A stretch of 64,000 nt of DNA from Uloborus plumipes (taxonomy: Eukaryota > Arthropoda > Arachnida > Araneae > Uloboridae). The first letter of the stretch is position 1; every line of letters begins with the position of its first letter. Location of the stretch: positions 1-64,000 of the forward strand of contig JAXGGA010000035.1 in the NCBI GenBank assembly GCA_038373865.1, written 5' to 3'. Position numbers and translations under genes: made by a program. Under the pieces are notes generated by a model, which had not been told where the DNA came from, searched no databases, and saw only the letters and a list, made by a program, of their open reading frames with translations. This document shows, piece by piece, positions 36,523 through 47,674 of this stretch.

Positions 36523-36934
36523 ATTAACATAATTTCACATTTGCACAGCATTTTCTTGAGCTTAAATTAGCCAGTGATCTTGTACATTTAATCAATTAAA
36601 CATGTTAACTAGATAATTGCATTGCCCAAATTTCATTACTCTACGGCAATTTTTTCTTGGTGTTGGGATTTTTTTTTCCGCCAGTGTATAATTCCTTCAA
36701 AGTGATATAAAGATCTGATATGGACCCCACACTACTTAATTTTACGTGTAAATTTCTTAGTAGATACCTTAAGTGCTAAAATAGTGCTTGGAGTGAGCAA
36801 GATAACAATTCAAACATTTGTATCCCTAGTTTGCTACGAAACAATGCAAAAAAATGTTTTACAATGATTAATCTCCTAAATATCATCGATTTTAACATCA
36901 TTCAGTGGATTTTTCGCAAAATATAGCCAACAGC

Positions 36935-37055
36935 GCCAAATTGAACCTAAATCAAAAAAAAAAAAAAAAAAAAAAAATTTTTTCGCCAATTGGCGTCAAA
37001 TACTTGGCGATCAAAAGCTTGGCGATATATCGCCAAGTGGTCGCGCCAATTCATA
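36935..37055. repeat. TTGGCGA tract and A run in minus-strand Helitron
   Basis: An A run of about 23 bases at 36955-36977 precedes CGCCAATTGGCG, CTTGGCGATC and GGCGATATATCGCCAAG. It corresponds to the tract at 7365-7590 in the sister element, with visible divergence. Confidence 0.7.
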
Positions 37056-37668
37056 TCACTTTTGTTAACTAATTCATATCACCTTGCATTGAAAACACTG
37101 ATTTACCCGATAAATGGGGTAAAACAGCCCCTTGGAACATTCGAGTGCAACCCCAAGGGAGATGGACAAAAATAAGCCAAAAGAGAAAAAAAGAACAATT
37201 TTGTTGATAACAGGAACCAACAGAAATCTTACCAAAGTTTAAAAGAAGAAGAAAGTTTTCTTTCCTAGCTTAAAAAACAAAACAATACATTTTCCGAAAT
37301 GAAACACTTTAAAAAAACGATGCAATATCGCAATTGATACGATATTTCGTTAATCTGTGCTTTAGGTACCCTTTTCTCGCTAAATGAACGATAGGCGCGC
37401 CAAGCGTGGTAACCCTAGCTATTTGGCGTAGTTGACTTTTTGAAAACGCGCCAAGCAGGGTCCCAAAGCATCTTCACCGGGAAAAAGACAGGGTTGCCAG
37501 AGAGTTGGAACAAAAAAATACTCCTCCTCTGAAAAAATATTACAAAATACTACTGTTTCCAAACATTGCCAAAATCAATGTTGCTGAAATGCGAAATCTA
37601 TGAAAATGAAAAAAAAAAAAAAAAAATCCGCCAAATCTTTTAATTAAGTCATTAGTGTATTGGAAACA

Positions 37669-37779
37669 GGGTTGCCAGAAAAATACTACGCTCCTTTTTT
37701 TGACCGAAAAAATACTACCGTAGAATCAAAAATACTACGTCTGGCCGTAGCCTACGAAGATAGACGCTGGCAACCCTGG
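37669..37779. mobile_element. Tiny hAT-like MITE in minus-strand Helitron
   Basis: CAGGGTTGCCAG at 37669 is mirrored by CTGGCAACCCTG at 37768-37779, enclosing AATACTAC repeats. It corresponds to the 6835-6920 unit. A further CAGGGTTGCCAG at 37491 suggests a local duplication. Confidence 0.6.
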
Positions 37780-38295
37780 AAAAAGAAAGAAACAAAAATA
37801 AGTATGAACACTTAACCATAGTAACAACATGAAAAATTGATTTCCGTTGATAAAATAATTCATTTTATCTCTCTTTTCAAACAAATTTTATTCTAAAGGT
37901 CAACCATTTTAGAATCGTTTGGCTTGCTTTACTGAAGGTAAGCCTTGAATTTCGGGATTCTAAAAACAATTGTTACAGCTCTCCTGATGATCGTAGAAAC
38001 TTCGAAAAAAAATCATTTTGTGCAGAAAATTCCAAGCTTTCGAATGACATAAGACTTGAAAATGTGTGTGAAATATTTCTTCCCTATTTTATCGAATTTC
38101 CGCTAAGAATTCGAATAGAAAAAGAACGAAATGGAATTTTCGAAAAATCGCTTCGAGGTGCAAAACTACATGCTACAAACTAATTTTGTGCCAAGTGGCA
38201 TGAAAATCGACCGAACGGTTTTGGCGCTACGCGCGTAACAGACAGACAGAAAGAAGGACAGACAGAACCACCTTCAGCTTTATTATTAGTAGAGA

Positions 38296-38600
38296 TAGAG
38301 AAGAAAAAAAACCTCGTTCGTTAATAAAATGTCTCGAATTTTATTTTTAATCCGTTGCCAATTGTTAAATATAAATAAAGAATAAAATGCTCTCGTGAAT
38401 GAAAAATTTTTGTAAACAAAAAAAAAAAAAAACAAATCGTCTGCCAAAAAAAATAAATAAAAATAATAATAATAAATTAAACAAAAAAAATTAAAAAATA
38501 AACAAAAAACAATTTTTTTTTTCTGAGCCTGCATTTCCGCCATGTTTGCGGAGTCGGAGTCAGAATCAGAGTCCTCACAGAAGATTATTCAGAAAAGAGC
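38296..38600. other. Unassigned DNA right of the Helitron
   Basis: A/T-rich with AATAATAATAATAAA near 38464 and GGAGTCGGAGTCAGAATCAG at about 38551. Nothing coding. Confidence 0.4.
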
Positions 38601-38608
38601 CAATATTT

Positions 38609-40195
38609 AGAAAAGTGCCAATTTGAAGTTGGAGTTTTCTGAAAAAAAAATTTTTTTGCAGAAAAAAACTAATATTGGATTTTAAGTCTAAATTGGGTCT
38701 AAATGCAAGAAAATAAAAGGGGGAGGTCAAGGAAGTTATTTACCCCCTCTTTAGATTACTCACTTTTAAGCCGTTACAGATCTGATGAATGTTACAGATC
38801 TGATGTTAATATGAGCTACATATTTGAGTTTATGCTTTCAGTCTTCGTTAACATCTCTAAATATGATATCATTTCCTTGCATTTTTAACATAGAATTAAG
38901 AAAATTATATTAAAATAGATAAATTAGGCTAAAAAATCAAATTACATTATAAAAAAGCATTTCTTGGAAATAAAAATGAGCGATGAGATTTTTAGATAAA
39001 ATAAATTATGAGATTACCAAATCCAAGCTAATAAAACATTTGTTCTGTTTTGAAACAACACACAACTTCAACTTTTGCAACACACAACTCTGCTGTTTGC
39101 TTTTCTTTAATTAGTTACAGGGAATTTAATTTCTTGATCAGAAATTCAGTTTAGCATGCTAGTTATTATCTAGTTATTTAGCGAAGTTATGAGAAAGTGA
39201 AGCACCAAAAAAATAAATAAATAAAATAATAATAATTAATTAACTTAATTTCTGCAGTGTCAATTTTTCTTATTTTACTAACTTCTATTGTTAGGTCATA
39301 CAAACCACAAATGAAGCAATTGTACTGAAACTCATTGCTTTTCATTTTTTAAGAACAAAAATATTCAATATATATGGCTAAAACCTATTATTTTTGCTTT
39401 TTATAATTCTGAAACGTGTGAGTTAGTTCTGTAACATATTCGCTGTTTTTCAATGTTACCGCTCTGACTGTTACCGATCTGACAAACTGACAAAGTTATT
39501 TTTTTATTTCCGAGTCGATCACACTAAACCAAAATCAAACACGTGGATTTTTCACTTGTAATAAAGGACTATACTTATGTATAAAATAATTTTTAAAATA
39601 ATAAAAACTGCTCATTTTAGAGCGTGTTACCGATCTGATGACTCAAATGACACACATTTTATAAAATCACTTTTAAAAAACTTACCTACAATTTTAGATG
39701 CAGAAATGCAAATTTTTAATTACGATTCGATAAAACAGTCAGCCAGGTACTCAGTATCACGTGGTTTTGGTGCAGGAAATGATTTTGGGAGCCTAAACAT
39801 AGATCGGAAGTTATTGTTACCACTCTGACGGCGAAACTTGGGACACGCTTATTTCGCATCGGCTAGAAAATCAGAAAACGATTAAAACAAAAATGAAGTA
39901 AAATATTAACAAAGGGGTAAAAATAGAATCGTTTTTTTGTGCAAGTGCGTTTTTTTGGGAAGTTAGAAAGTGCGCATGACCTGTTTGCATGCTAAGCTTT
40001 GCTACTTGGGACACGTTACCGATCTGATTTTTGATGTATAAAAATAATATTTTCTGAAGAAAAAAATTTTTTTTTCTGATGTTATTAGATGAAATGAAAG
40101 CATAACCTTATCTTCTTTCTGGGGAAAATTATTTTTTTAACTAGTTATTGAAATACTAGTGAAAATTCCCTTGGGACTCAAATTGGCACTTTTCT
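38609..40195. mobile_element. TIR element carrying seven GTTACCGATCTGA motifs
   Basis: AGAAAAGTGCCAATTTGA on the left (38609) is mirrored by TCAAATTGGCACTTTTCT ending at 40195. Flanking octamers CAATATTT (38601-38608) and AAATATTT (40196-40203) agree at 7 of 8 positions, as for an 8 bp duplication. Inside, GTTACCGATCTGA or a one- to two-base variant occurs at 38773, 38791, 39455, 39470, 39626, 39816 and 40015, all on the plus strand. CTTGGGACACG also occurs twice (39838, 40005). No transposase is recognisable; the 83-codon frame at 39577 has no known motif. A transposase-binding role for the motif is speculative. Confidence 0.7.
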
Positions 40196-40339
40196 AAATA
40201 TTTGCTTAAAAGTACTTTACAAACATTATTTATCAAAACCATTTTCTTACAATGTTAGTTTGAAGGAAATCCAACTTTAAGGTCAGGATCAACGTTCAAC
40301 TTATATTTCACGTAGACGCTAATGTTAATTTTTTTTTTT

Positions 40340-41165
40340 TTTCTGAAAAGTTCAATATTGAACGAAAAATGGTTCAAATCAAAAAGCGAAATATGGGAAT
40401 GAGCCTCTCCGAGATCTTTCAAACAAAAAAAGTTTATTCCATTCAGACGGTTCCCTCAAAAGTTATTAGGTGGAGAAAGGTTGCTTGAACGGTTCAATGT
40501 TGAACGAAAAAATGTTCAAAATTAAAATTTAAATACGGTAATGAAGTATCCTTGCCGAGATCTTTCGAACAAAAAAAAAGTTTGATTAAATCTGACTGTT
40601 CACTCAAAAGTTATTAGGGGTGAGAGCTTGTTGGAACGGTTCAATGTTGAACGAAAAATTGTTCAAATTGAAAATTTAAAAACGGGAATAAAGTATTCTT
40701 GATTTGATCTTTCGAACAAAAAAAAGTTCATTCAATTCGGACGGTTCACTTAAAAGTTATTAGGTGGGGAAAGGTTGCTTGAACGGTTCAATGTTGAACC
40801 AAAAATGTGCAAATTTAAAATTTAAATACTGTAATGAAGTATCATTGCCGAGATGCTTCGAACAAAAAAAATTGTTTAAATCGGACTGTTCACTCAAAAG
40901 TTATTAGGGGTGACAGCTTGTTTGAACGGTTCAATGTTGAACGAAAAATTATTCAAATCGAAAATGTAGATACGGGAATGAAGTATCCTTGAAAAGATCT
41001 TTCGAACAAAAAAAAGTTTGTTCAAATCGGACTGTTAACTAAAAAGTTAATATCGCGGGACAGGTTGTTTGAACGGCTCAAAGTCGAACCAAATATTGTT
41101 CAAATCGAAAAATCAAATATGGGAATGAGCTGTACTCGCCGAGATCTTTCCAACAACAAAAATTT
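40340..41165. repeat. Satellite-like array, about 145 bp unit, six copies
   Basis: GGTTCAATGTTGAACG, itself a small palindrome, marks unit starts at about 40350, 40494, 40639, 40784, 40926 and 41073. Each unit continues with TGTTCAAATCGAAAA, GCCGAGATCTTTCGAACAAA and CACTCAAAAGTTATTAGG. Units differ by point changes. The array runs into a G run and a CCGA microsatellite, an arrangement common at the edges of transposon-linked minisatellites. Confidence 0.9.
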
Positions 41166-41187
41166 CGTTTATTAGGGGGGGGGGGGG

Positions 41188-41216
41188 ACAGACGGACCGA
41201 CCGACCGACCGACACA
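41188..41216. repeat. GACC microsatellite
   Basis: GACAGACGGACCGACCGACC followed by further GACC units, directly after a run of 13 G. It terminates the 145 bp array. Confidence 0.9.
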
Positions 41217-41311
41217 CAAATTCCCCATCCACCCTACTTTCAAATTTTTAATTTTTCGAGAGTCATTTCGATATTTTTTTTTCTTTTTTTGTTTCTTTTT
41301 GACTTTGTTTT

Positions 41312-41406
41312 GAACTTGGCGATATTTTTTGAACTTGGCGATATTTTTTGAACTTGGCAATATTTTTTGAACTTGGCGATATTTTTTGGACTTGGCGATA
41401 TTTTTT
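41312..41406. repeat. Five tandem 19 bp units GAACTTGGCGATATTTTTT
   Basis: Units start at 41312, 41331, 41350, 41369 and 41388 with one or two substitutions. The unit contains the TTGGCGATAT word seen in the Helitrons. The 80-codon minus frame is a translation of these units. Confidence 0.95.
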
Positions 41407-41536
41407 AGATGCATTAAGCCACTTTTAATACTTTTTTCGTCTCTTTTATTTTTGACGGTAAAGTAGGCTAAAAAAACATGCCCGGACAGCTTCTAATGGA
41501 AAATGACGACTTTACAGAGAATTGCCCATATATATA

Positions 41537-43128
41537 GGGTCAGGTGGGGTAAAATGGGTCAAAAAAGAGTACTTTTACAATCAGGCTTTGACAGCCAAAA
41601 ATATATTAATTCAAATAGTGAATAATCTGCTCAGGATACGCAAATGACTCTTCCTTATGACATTTAAAGTAAAATATCTCGAAAGAAACAAAATATTGAA
41701 AACGATAAATAGGTTAGAAAATGTGTCTATAGGTTAGAAAATGTGTTTGTCAATTACACATTTTATCCCATAGCGTGGGGTAAAATGGGTCACTAGTGAG
41801 GTAAAATAAGTCAGGGCTTTAAATGATTTAATTTCACGATTTATTGAACGATTCATATCACGATTCATAATTCCAAACATCATCTCTATCCGGAAACAAA
41901 AAACTTTTAGTGTATTTTTAAATTTTATTGCACGTTATTCTACATTGTGATGAAGAATGATGGTATGAAAATAATACTTTTTTGACATTTTCCCCAAAAA
42001 ACTTAACTTGTTCCCATTTCCCAGCTTTTAAAGGTTGCTATCAATGCACTTTGATTCAGTTATAAATTTCTTTTAAAGAAAAAGTTTATTTATTATTTAC
42101 TTAGTTTTGTGTCTGTGTGTCAATTTAATTAATTTTTTATCCCTTTAGACTTTTCAATATGCAATTTTTTCAATATTGTCGAGCTTGTTGAAATTTCACA
42201 AGTTTCTTTATAAGCATGTGTGTAGTTTTCTCTTTTGGTTTCTTTTAAAGTTTCTTCTTTACTTTTATTTATTTATGTAGTAAAGAGTGTGCTTATAATA
42301 GAAGTTTAAATATGAATAAAGCTATAACACATACTTGACTCGCCTTGTTTTAATATCAAAGAAACAGCCTCACATATTGTTGAGATCTTAGATGTTAGTA
42401 CTGTTCCTTCATCTGCAATATTTTAATTGAGCTTAGTAGAATGTTTTTCTTTGATTTGGTTTCCCAGGCTTCTTTCTTTGGCGAAAATAAGCCACTTTTG
42501 CTTAATTCCCTAACAACATTTCCTAAAGAAAGTTCTTCGAACAAAAGCTATTCTTTTAATTTTGGATTTTTGATTTAATTTAATTATTTTGCACTATAAG
42601 TTTACATTTTTTGGGTGTCAAATGAATTAAAAAGCAATACATTACTTATTTTAAATTAGTACATGCATACATGACATTATTCAGTAAGCAAAAAATATAA
42701 TTTGCTCTTTAGTATATGCTAAGCCTTATCGAATGCGAAAAGTGACCCATTTTACCCCACGCATATTTTAATACCTTGAAAAATTCATTTTTTCTGTTTT
42801 TTCTTCAACATTTTAGGAAGTTATTATGGAAAATTTGCTCTATGCAGTAGGTTAAAAACTTAATATGTGTATTTCCATTTAATTTTTTTTAATCAAAAGT
42901 TTTTATGATGATCACAGTCAAGCGTATTTTAAGAAAAACACTTAATCGATAGCATATGCCACTTTAAAGTGGATGTTGCACCTTATTTTGCATATAAAAT
43001 GTTGCCTGGTGCCAATCATACATAAAAATAGCAACGCAAAAATAAAATATTATTTGCACAGTTTTTAATGAATTTTCTAAAGAGCCTGACCCATTTGACC
43101 CCATGACCTATTTTCCCCCACCTGACAA
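41537..43128. mobile_element. TA-flanked element with GGTGGGGTAAAATGGGTCA ends
   Basis: The left end reads TA then GGGTCAGGTGGGGTAAAATG; the right end, complemented, reads TA then TTGTCAGGTGGGGGAAAATA. Sub-terminal copies of the word lie at about 41775-41795 and 42745-42765. The 1.6 kb interior is A/T-rich without a recognisable transposase. The end resembles that of the pogo-like element starting at 61556, suggesting the same group. Confidence 0.78.
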
Positions 43129-43130
43129 TA

Positions 43131-44105
43131 CTTGATATAATATTTGGTTTCATGAAAAATAATACCACCATTTAGAAAATCGGTACTTCAAACGATTTCA
43201 CGTGGGTCAATGACCTTTTCAATTCTGAAAATTTCTTATCTGATGTACCATGAAGAAATGTTCCCTATTTTAGTAACTCGCAATATTTTTTTTTTTATGT
43301 CGAACACGTTTCTCATCGGATGGTTATTAACGTTACTTTAATCGATATAATGTAGCTTTCTTCCTCTACAGTTCCACAAAACGCAGACGATTATAAAACG
43401 GATGTAATGCTAACAGATTACCTGGATTGAATTACCTCTAGTTAAATTCCGCTAATGAGGGTCGGAGAAATTGATTTTTCGATTTGCTTTTACGACGTCT
43501 GCCGTATTTTATTTTATTTACAGATTCTTACTTTATCTGTTCTTTCAGCTTTACAGAGTTTCTAATAGCAACTTTTGTGAGAAAGCAGTGGAAGCTTTTA
43601 GTAAAGGATAATCACATTGGCATTTACTGGTTACATTTAAGTCAGAATAATTTTATAAATTATGCTGTGTTACTGATTACTGTTGCAGCTTTATTGAAAA
43701 ACATAAATAAATAAGCATTTACATTTGTTTTTAGTATGTCACATAACTTACCTTCTCGAAAAAAAGACTTTTGAACCTTGAATTTAAAAAGCCACAAACC
43801 GATATAGAACTGTAATTGTTAGATATTCCAAAAAAAAACTTCTTTCAGATGAAAATAAATTACTAATTTTTAGCGATTATTGCTGAAAGACTTCCTGGCA
43901 TAAAAAAAAGCAAAATTTTCAAAATGAACTTTTTAACGCTCTTTGTATTTATTATGACAAATATAAACTTCATTGGGGTCAATTATTTTTAATAAAAATT
44001 TTTCGTGTATTTAAAATTTTCCTTCAATTTTATTTGTTTGTGATCCATTAATGATGAACATTTTCACAAGAATTTATTAAAATCATTCTCAAAATGTCAT
44101 CTTCA
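43131..44105. other. Unassigned DNA
   Basis: A/T-rich sequence with a 76-codon frame (43484-43714) that has no recognisable domain. Nothing else seen. Confidence 0.4.
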
Positions 44106-44793
44106 TCTCTATATATAAAGATGACAGTGTTTGTTTGTTTGTTTGTACGTTTGCAACCGCTGGCCAGAAGCCGCCACAGCACTTACAGACCTGAAACTTG
44201 GCACAAAAATTCGAACGTATCCCCGTGTAATGCATCTCGAAGGTCGAATTCGAAATTTCGAATTAGTTATTTTTAAATTAATTAATTAGTCTCATTTTTG
44301 GTGTAACCGGCATAATTGAGGGGGGGGGGACCTTTCCCAACCCCAAAGCATTATATATCGCTAGAAAGGGTTTTTTCTGAGAAAGAAAAGTTTTAGCATG
44401 TTTCTCTCCGTCAATAAGAACAAGAGATATTAATTAATCAAACTTAGTCAATTTTCAAGGCTTAACTATGTACGAAAAACTGAAACCCTAGGTCCATTTT
44501 CCAAACAGACTGCTCTTTTGTCTCTGAAGTTACATAGTGGTTTAAATTTTGCCTATAGATTTAAGCCTTGAAAATTTATTCAATTTGCATAATTAACATC
44601 TCCTGTTACTTAACATGTCTTTTTGGTTTATTTGGCGAATTGATTTAAACTTTAATATAACTTTTAGGTTGGGGAGCACATTTGAATCAAAGAATATAAT
44701 AATTTTACTTCAGAGGGTTTGAGTGAGTTACACTTTATTTAATTAACTTCCTTTACATTTATTGCACGGGCATCGCCGTGCGGGTATTGCTAG
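44106..44793 (+). mobile_element. Non-autonomous Helitron, family 2
   Basis: It begins TCTCTATATATAAAGATGAC after an A, followed by GTTTGTTTGTTTGT, and ends with the hairpin GCACGGGCATCGCCGTGC (44764-44781), GGGTATTGCTAG and a T. Length 688 bp. The 60-codon frame at its 5' end covers the common Helitron leader, not a gene. Confidence 0.9.
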
Positions 44794-45252
44794 TTACAAA
44801 ATAAAGTTAACTTAAACGGGAAAAAGAGAGAGGGAGTAAAAGAACTAGAAAACTAAAATAAAATCAATACAGCGTTTAAGAACGGTGCAACACTCTTACT
44901 GCAGCACTACAAAGCAACTAGCTGACCGCGCTTGACACAGTAATCGACACAAAAAAATCGATTTTTTTAATTTTTCGAAAAACAGGCACAAACTGAATTT
45001 CTTATTTTTCGCCAGTTAAAAAGAAAACAAAATTATGCTTCTTAACTTTCGTAGTTTTGTGAATTGTTAAGGAAACAACAATAAGAAAGAACATTTAAAA
45101 AATATGATTTAAGCTAAAGTAAATTTTCTTTTCTGGTTTTAATGAAACAATACAACTGTAGTTTAAAATTCTATAATAAGTTTAGAGCGCACATTCTGGG
45201 AAATTTGGATTAAAATTAACCAGTAAAAAGAAATCAATCAAAAGCGACAAAA
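44794..45252. other. Unassigned DNA
   Basis: Nothing recognised apart from short purine-rich AGAGAGAGGGAG near 44826. Confidence 0.4.
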
Positions 45253-45324
45253 CACACAGCAGGATCGGACCTGCGATCTTCGCGCTTCTAGCGCAACGAT
45301 CTATCCAACCGCGCAACTGCGTCT
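45253..45324 (-). tRNA. tRNA-like sequence, probably a pseudogene
   Basis: On the minus strand, GCGCGGTTGGATAG resembles an A box and GGTCCGATCC a B box. A 5 bp anticodon stem (TTGCG/CGCGA) encloses the loop CTAGAAG, which would give anticodon AGA. A T-stem GCAGG/CCTGC is present with a six-base loop. The D-stem is broken, the acceptor pairs only partly (ACGCA/TGTGT), and no serine-type long variable arm is seen, so isotype and function are doubtful. It could be a decayed tRNA or a SINE head without a recognisable body. Confidence 0.5.
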
Positions 45325-45546
45325 CAGTTTTCGTTGAAGTAATGTGCAATAAAAAGCAGAAAAAAAAATTTTCGACACAAGAAAAAAAAAATTTATTCAG
45401 TGGGTCTATTTTTCGTTTATAGCCGGCACGATAAGCTTTATAATGAGAAATGGGGAATAAATCATGGAATTCGATAAAGAAATAAAGAAGTTTCCACGTA
45501 GTAATAAAGAACAATTTGGAGAAATAAAATATTACCTTGAAACATG

Positions 45547-45898
45547 CACTGCAAAAAATGAATGTTGTTTTTTCAGTATAATACAGCTAATTTTATAGTA
45601 ATAAACTGTAAAAATTGCTAGTTTTACAGTAATGTACTGTGAAATTGATAGTTATGCAATTTTTTACCGTGCTTTTTACAGTTTTAAACTGGAACCTCTG
45701 CTGCCAGTATTACAATGTTGTTTTTACAGTATAACACAGCTAAATTTTAAGGCAACAAACTATAAAAGTTCTAACTTTACACTAAGAAACTGTAAAACTT
45801 CTAGTTTTACAGTTTAATTCTGTGTATTTTACAGTTTTAAACTGAAACCTCGGCTGCCAGTATTATACTGTAAAAACAACAATTCAGTTTTTGCAGTG
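45547..45898. mobile_element. ACAGT hairpin-unit element, copy 4
   Basis: It opens CACTGCAAAAAATGAATG and closes with AATTCAGTTTTTGCAGTG, a terminal inverted repeat. Two copies of GAAACCTC/GGAACCTCTGCTGCCAG and several hairpin units are inside. The words TTACCTTGAAAC (45532-45543) and TTACCTTCAAAC (45904-45915) lie just outside both ends and could be an imperfect target duplication, though they are not immediately adjacent. Confidence 0.8.
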
Positions 45899-46109
45899 TG
45901 CGGTTACCTTCAAACCTGCAGCTAAAGCCTTCGTCTCTAGTTCTAATACAAAGCATCAATTCTTAGAAAATTACTTCCGACATTCTTCGTAGATGCTGGA
46001 TGCATATAAGGCAAAAAAGAAGGGGGGGGGGGCTACCTAGGTACTTGGTATTAGGAGGTAATATGTACCGTCACATGTAGTGATTTTACCCAACGACTAC
46101 CCTACACTG
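45899..46109. other. Unassigned DNA
   Basis: Short unique stretch with a G run at 46022-46031. Confidence 0.4.
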
Positions 46110-46450
46110 CCTGATTTTCTTAGTTAAAACCTTCCGCGTATTTATGCATGCTTCAGGTCCACTCCAATCTTACCAAAATAGGGGTGATAGGTACTGTAAC
46201 AATAAGAGGAAGGATAGTAAGAAGCATTTTGAGCCGTATTAAACAACGTAGAGAACGATGCTTATTTCAAGTATGTAGTTCAGTTGAATGTGTTAAAAGG
46301 ATAGAGCAAACGCAAGTTTTAAATTGAAAACTTCGGAAAGTTCTCCACTCACAACTCATCACCCCTTTTTTAAGTGGGGGGGGGAGGGGGCCTCCCAAAT
46401 GCTAGGCGCAGCTTACAAGGACGGACAGTATATCTGTAGTTGTTGTTCTA
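46110..46450 (-). repeat. Dispersed family D1, copy b
   Basis: Complemented, the order of blocks is ACTGTCCGTCCTTGTAAG, a G/C run, CACTTAAAAAAGGGG, AACTTTCCGAAGTTTTCAA, CATTCAACT, ATCGTTCTCTACGTTGTTTA, TATTGTTACAGTACC and finally TACGCGGAAGG. The same blocks run through 59330-59960, where a MITE interrupts them. This copy provides the empty site for that MITE at about 46286. Confidence 0.75.
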
Positions 46451-47438
46451 CATTCCTTCCACACAAATGTGAAGTATTACATTGGGATAAGACTACTTTT
46501 CGTATTGACTATTGAAAATGCAGACTTTTAAAAACTTTTGAACATTAAAATCATTAAGATATTTTTGATACACTTCTATTAATGAAGACCTAATCATTTC
46601 ATTGCTAAATATAAATAAATATTGGTACTTTTAAGCCTTCCTAGCAATAATAGGAATGTGCATGGAATTTTAAGGAAAAGCAAATCCAAACAATTTAAAT
46701 GTTATTCTTTTCTACTTATGCATGCTGGGAAAAGTTGATTGGCTCAACTTTTTGGAACATGTAGTTTCAGTCATCGATTTGGGATACTGTAAATGTTCTT
46801 AGATCTTTCAAAAATGTGAAGGAACTACGTCTTTCGCTCCTTTGGGTATGTGCCCAAATCTATTTCCGACATGCCTTCGATTACTTTGTGGGGAATAATG
46901 TTTACAGAAAATTGGATTTCAAAGAACAAAGGTTAAACATTCGCTTTTTTCTCACGATTGAAGACTAAATTCATTTCAATTTTTGAATTGCATTGGGATT
47001 ATGCCTTATATCGAATTCAAACAGTGGAATCAATTTTAAAAAAGTACTCCTCCTCCCCTCCTCTGATCGCTTTTTGTTATTTTATTTTTCCGGCATCTAA
47101 TTTTTTCCCTAATATGCATTTTCTAAAGAAGAATATAAGAGAAGCGGAGGGGGGTGCGTTATTGACGGTACACTCAATGAAAACTCTATGAGATAAATAC
47201 TACAACTATAGGTAACAACATTTCAGCTGTTTCAAAGAAAATGCAAAAAAAAAAAAAAAAAACAATAAATAAATAAATAAAAAATAATAAGAATAATAAT
47301 AACAATAATGCTTTTTCACAATTTTTTGGGAATGTAAAGATATTTTACCACCATTTCTAAATTGTATTTAATTAGAAGTATTTACGTCCTCTTTCGAGCA
47401 AAAATGTTCAACGAAATCTATTTTTCCAAATTTATATA
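46451..47438. other. Unassigned DNA
   Basis: A 77-codon frame (46958-47191) and an A run with AATAAATAAATAA at 47247-47280 are present; no family recognised. Confidence 0.4.
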
Positions 47439-47672
47439 CACTGCTCAAAACAAACAGGGGACCACATGGTTTTTTAAAAAAAGTACGATAAGATGTATAC
47501 TAATAAGTAACGTAAAATGAATCATTTATAATTTAATGCCTACCAGGAAACGGAAGAAGAAAATTTAATATGCAAATCAAAGTTTATGACGTCAAAAACC
47601 AGAAAATTGAGATAAGGGCAGAAATCGGGATGTTGCAGAAACGTCTTTTACCCCCATAATTATTGAGCAGTG
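47439..47672. mobile_element. Small Tc1/mariner-like MITE
   Basis: CACTGCTCAAAA on the left and TTATTGAGCAGTG on the right form short inverted ends with TA outside (47437-47438 and 47673-47674). The 234 bp interior is non-coding. Confidence 0.8.
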
Positions 47673-47674
47673 TA

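Larger units (their letters stand above)
31515..36686 (+). mobile_element. Tc1-like transposon, enlarged to 5.2 kb
   Basis: The ends are perfect inverted repeats of at least 30 bases beginning CACTGGCGGAAAAAAAAATC, flanked by TA at 31513-31514 and 36687-36688. The sister Helitron shows the uninterrupted sequence near 7810-7820, confirming insertion at a TA. Tc1 elements are normally about 1.6 kb; the excess here is a region of inverted repeats at 31760-35499. The transposase remnant lies in the right 1 kb (35509-36522). Confidence 0.92.
31411..38295 (-). mobile_element. Helitron family 1, minus-strand copy interrupted by Tc1
   Basis: Read on the minus strand, it starts TCTCTACTAATAATAAAGCT after an A (38295) and ends with the hairpin CACGGGCAAAGCCGTG, CGGGTACCGCTAG and a T (31411). 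Without the 5.2 kb Tc1-like insertion at 31515-36686 the element is about 1.7 kb, like its sister at 6338-7918. The first ~300 bases after the GTCTGT repeats differ from the sister at only about four positions by eye, whereas the central TTGGCGA tract has diverged more. No Rep-helicase remnant is present. Confidence 0.92.

Noticed and set aside
41312..41406. CRISPR-like array
   Set aside because: Units are contiguous without spacers and the context is eukaryotic transposon DNA.
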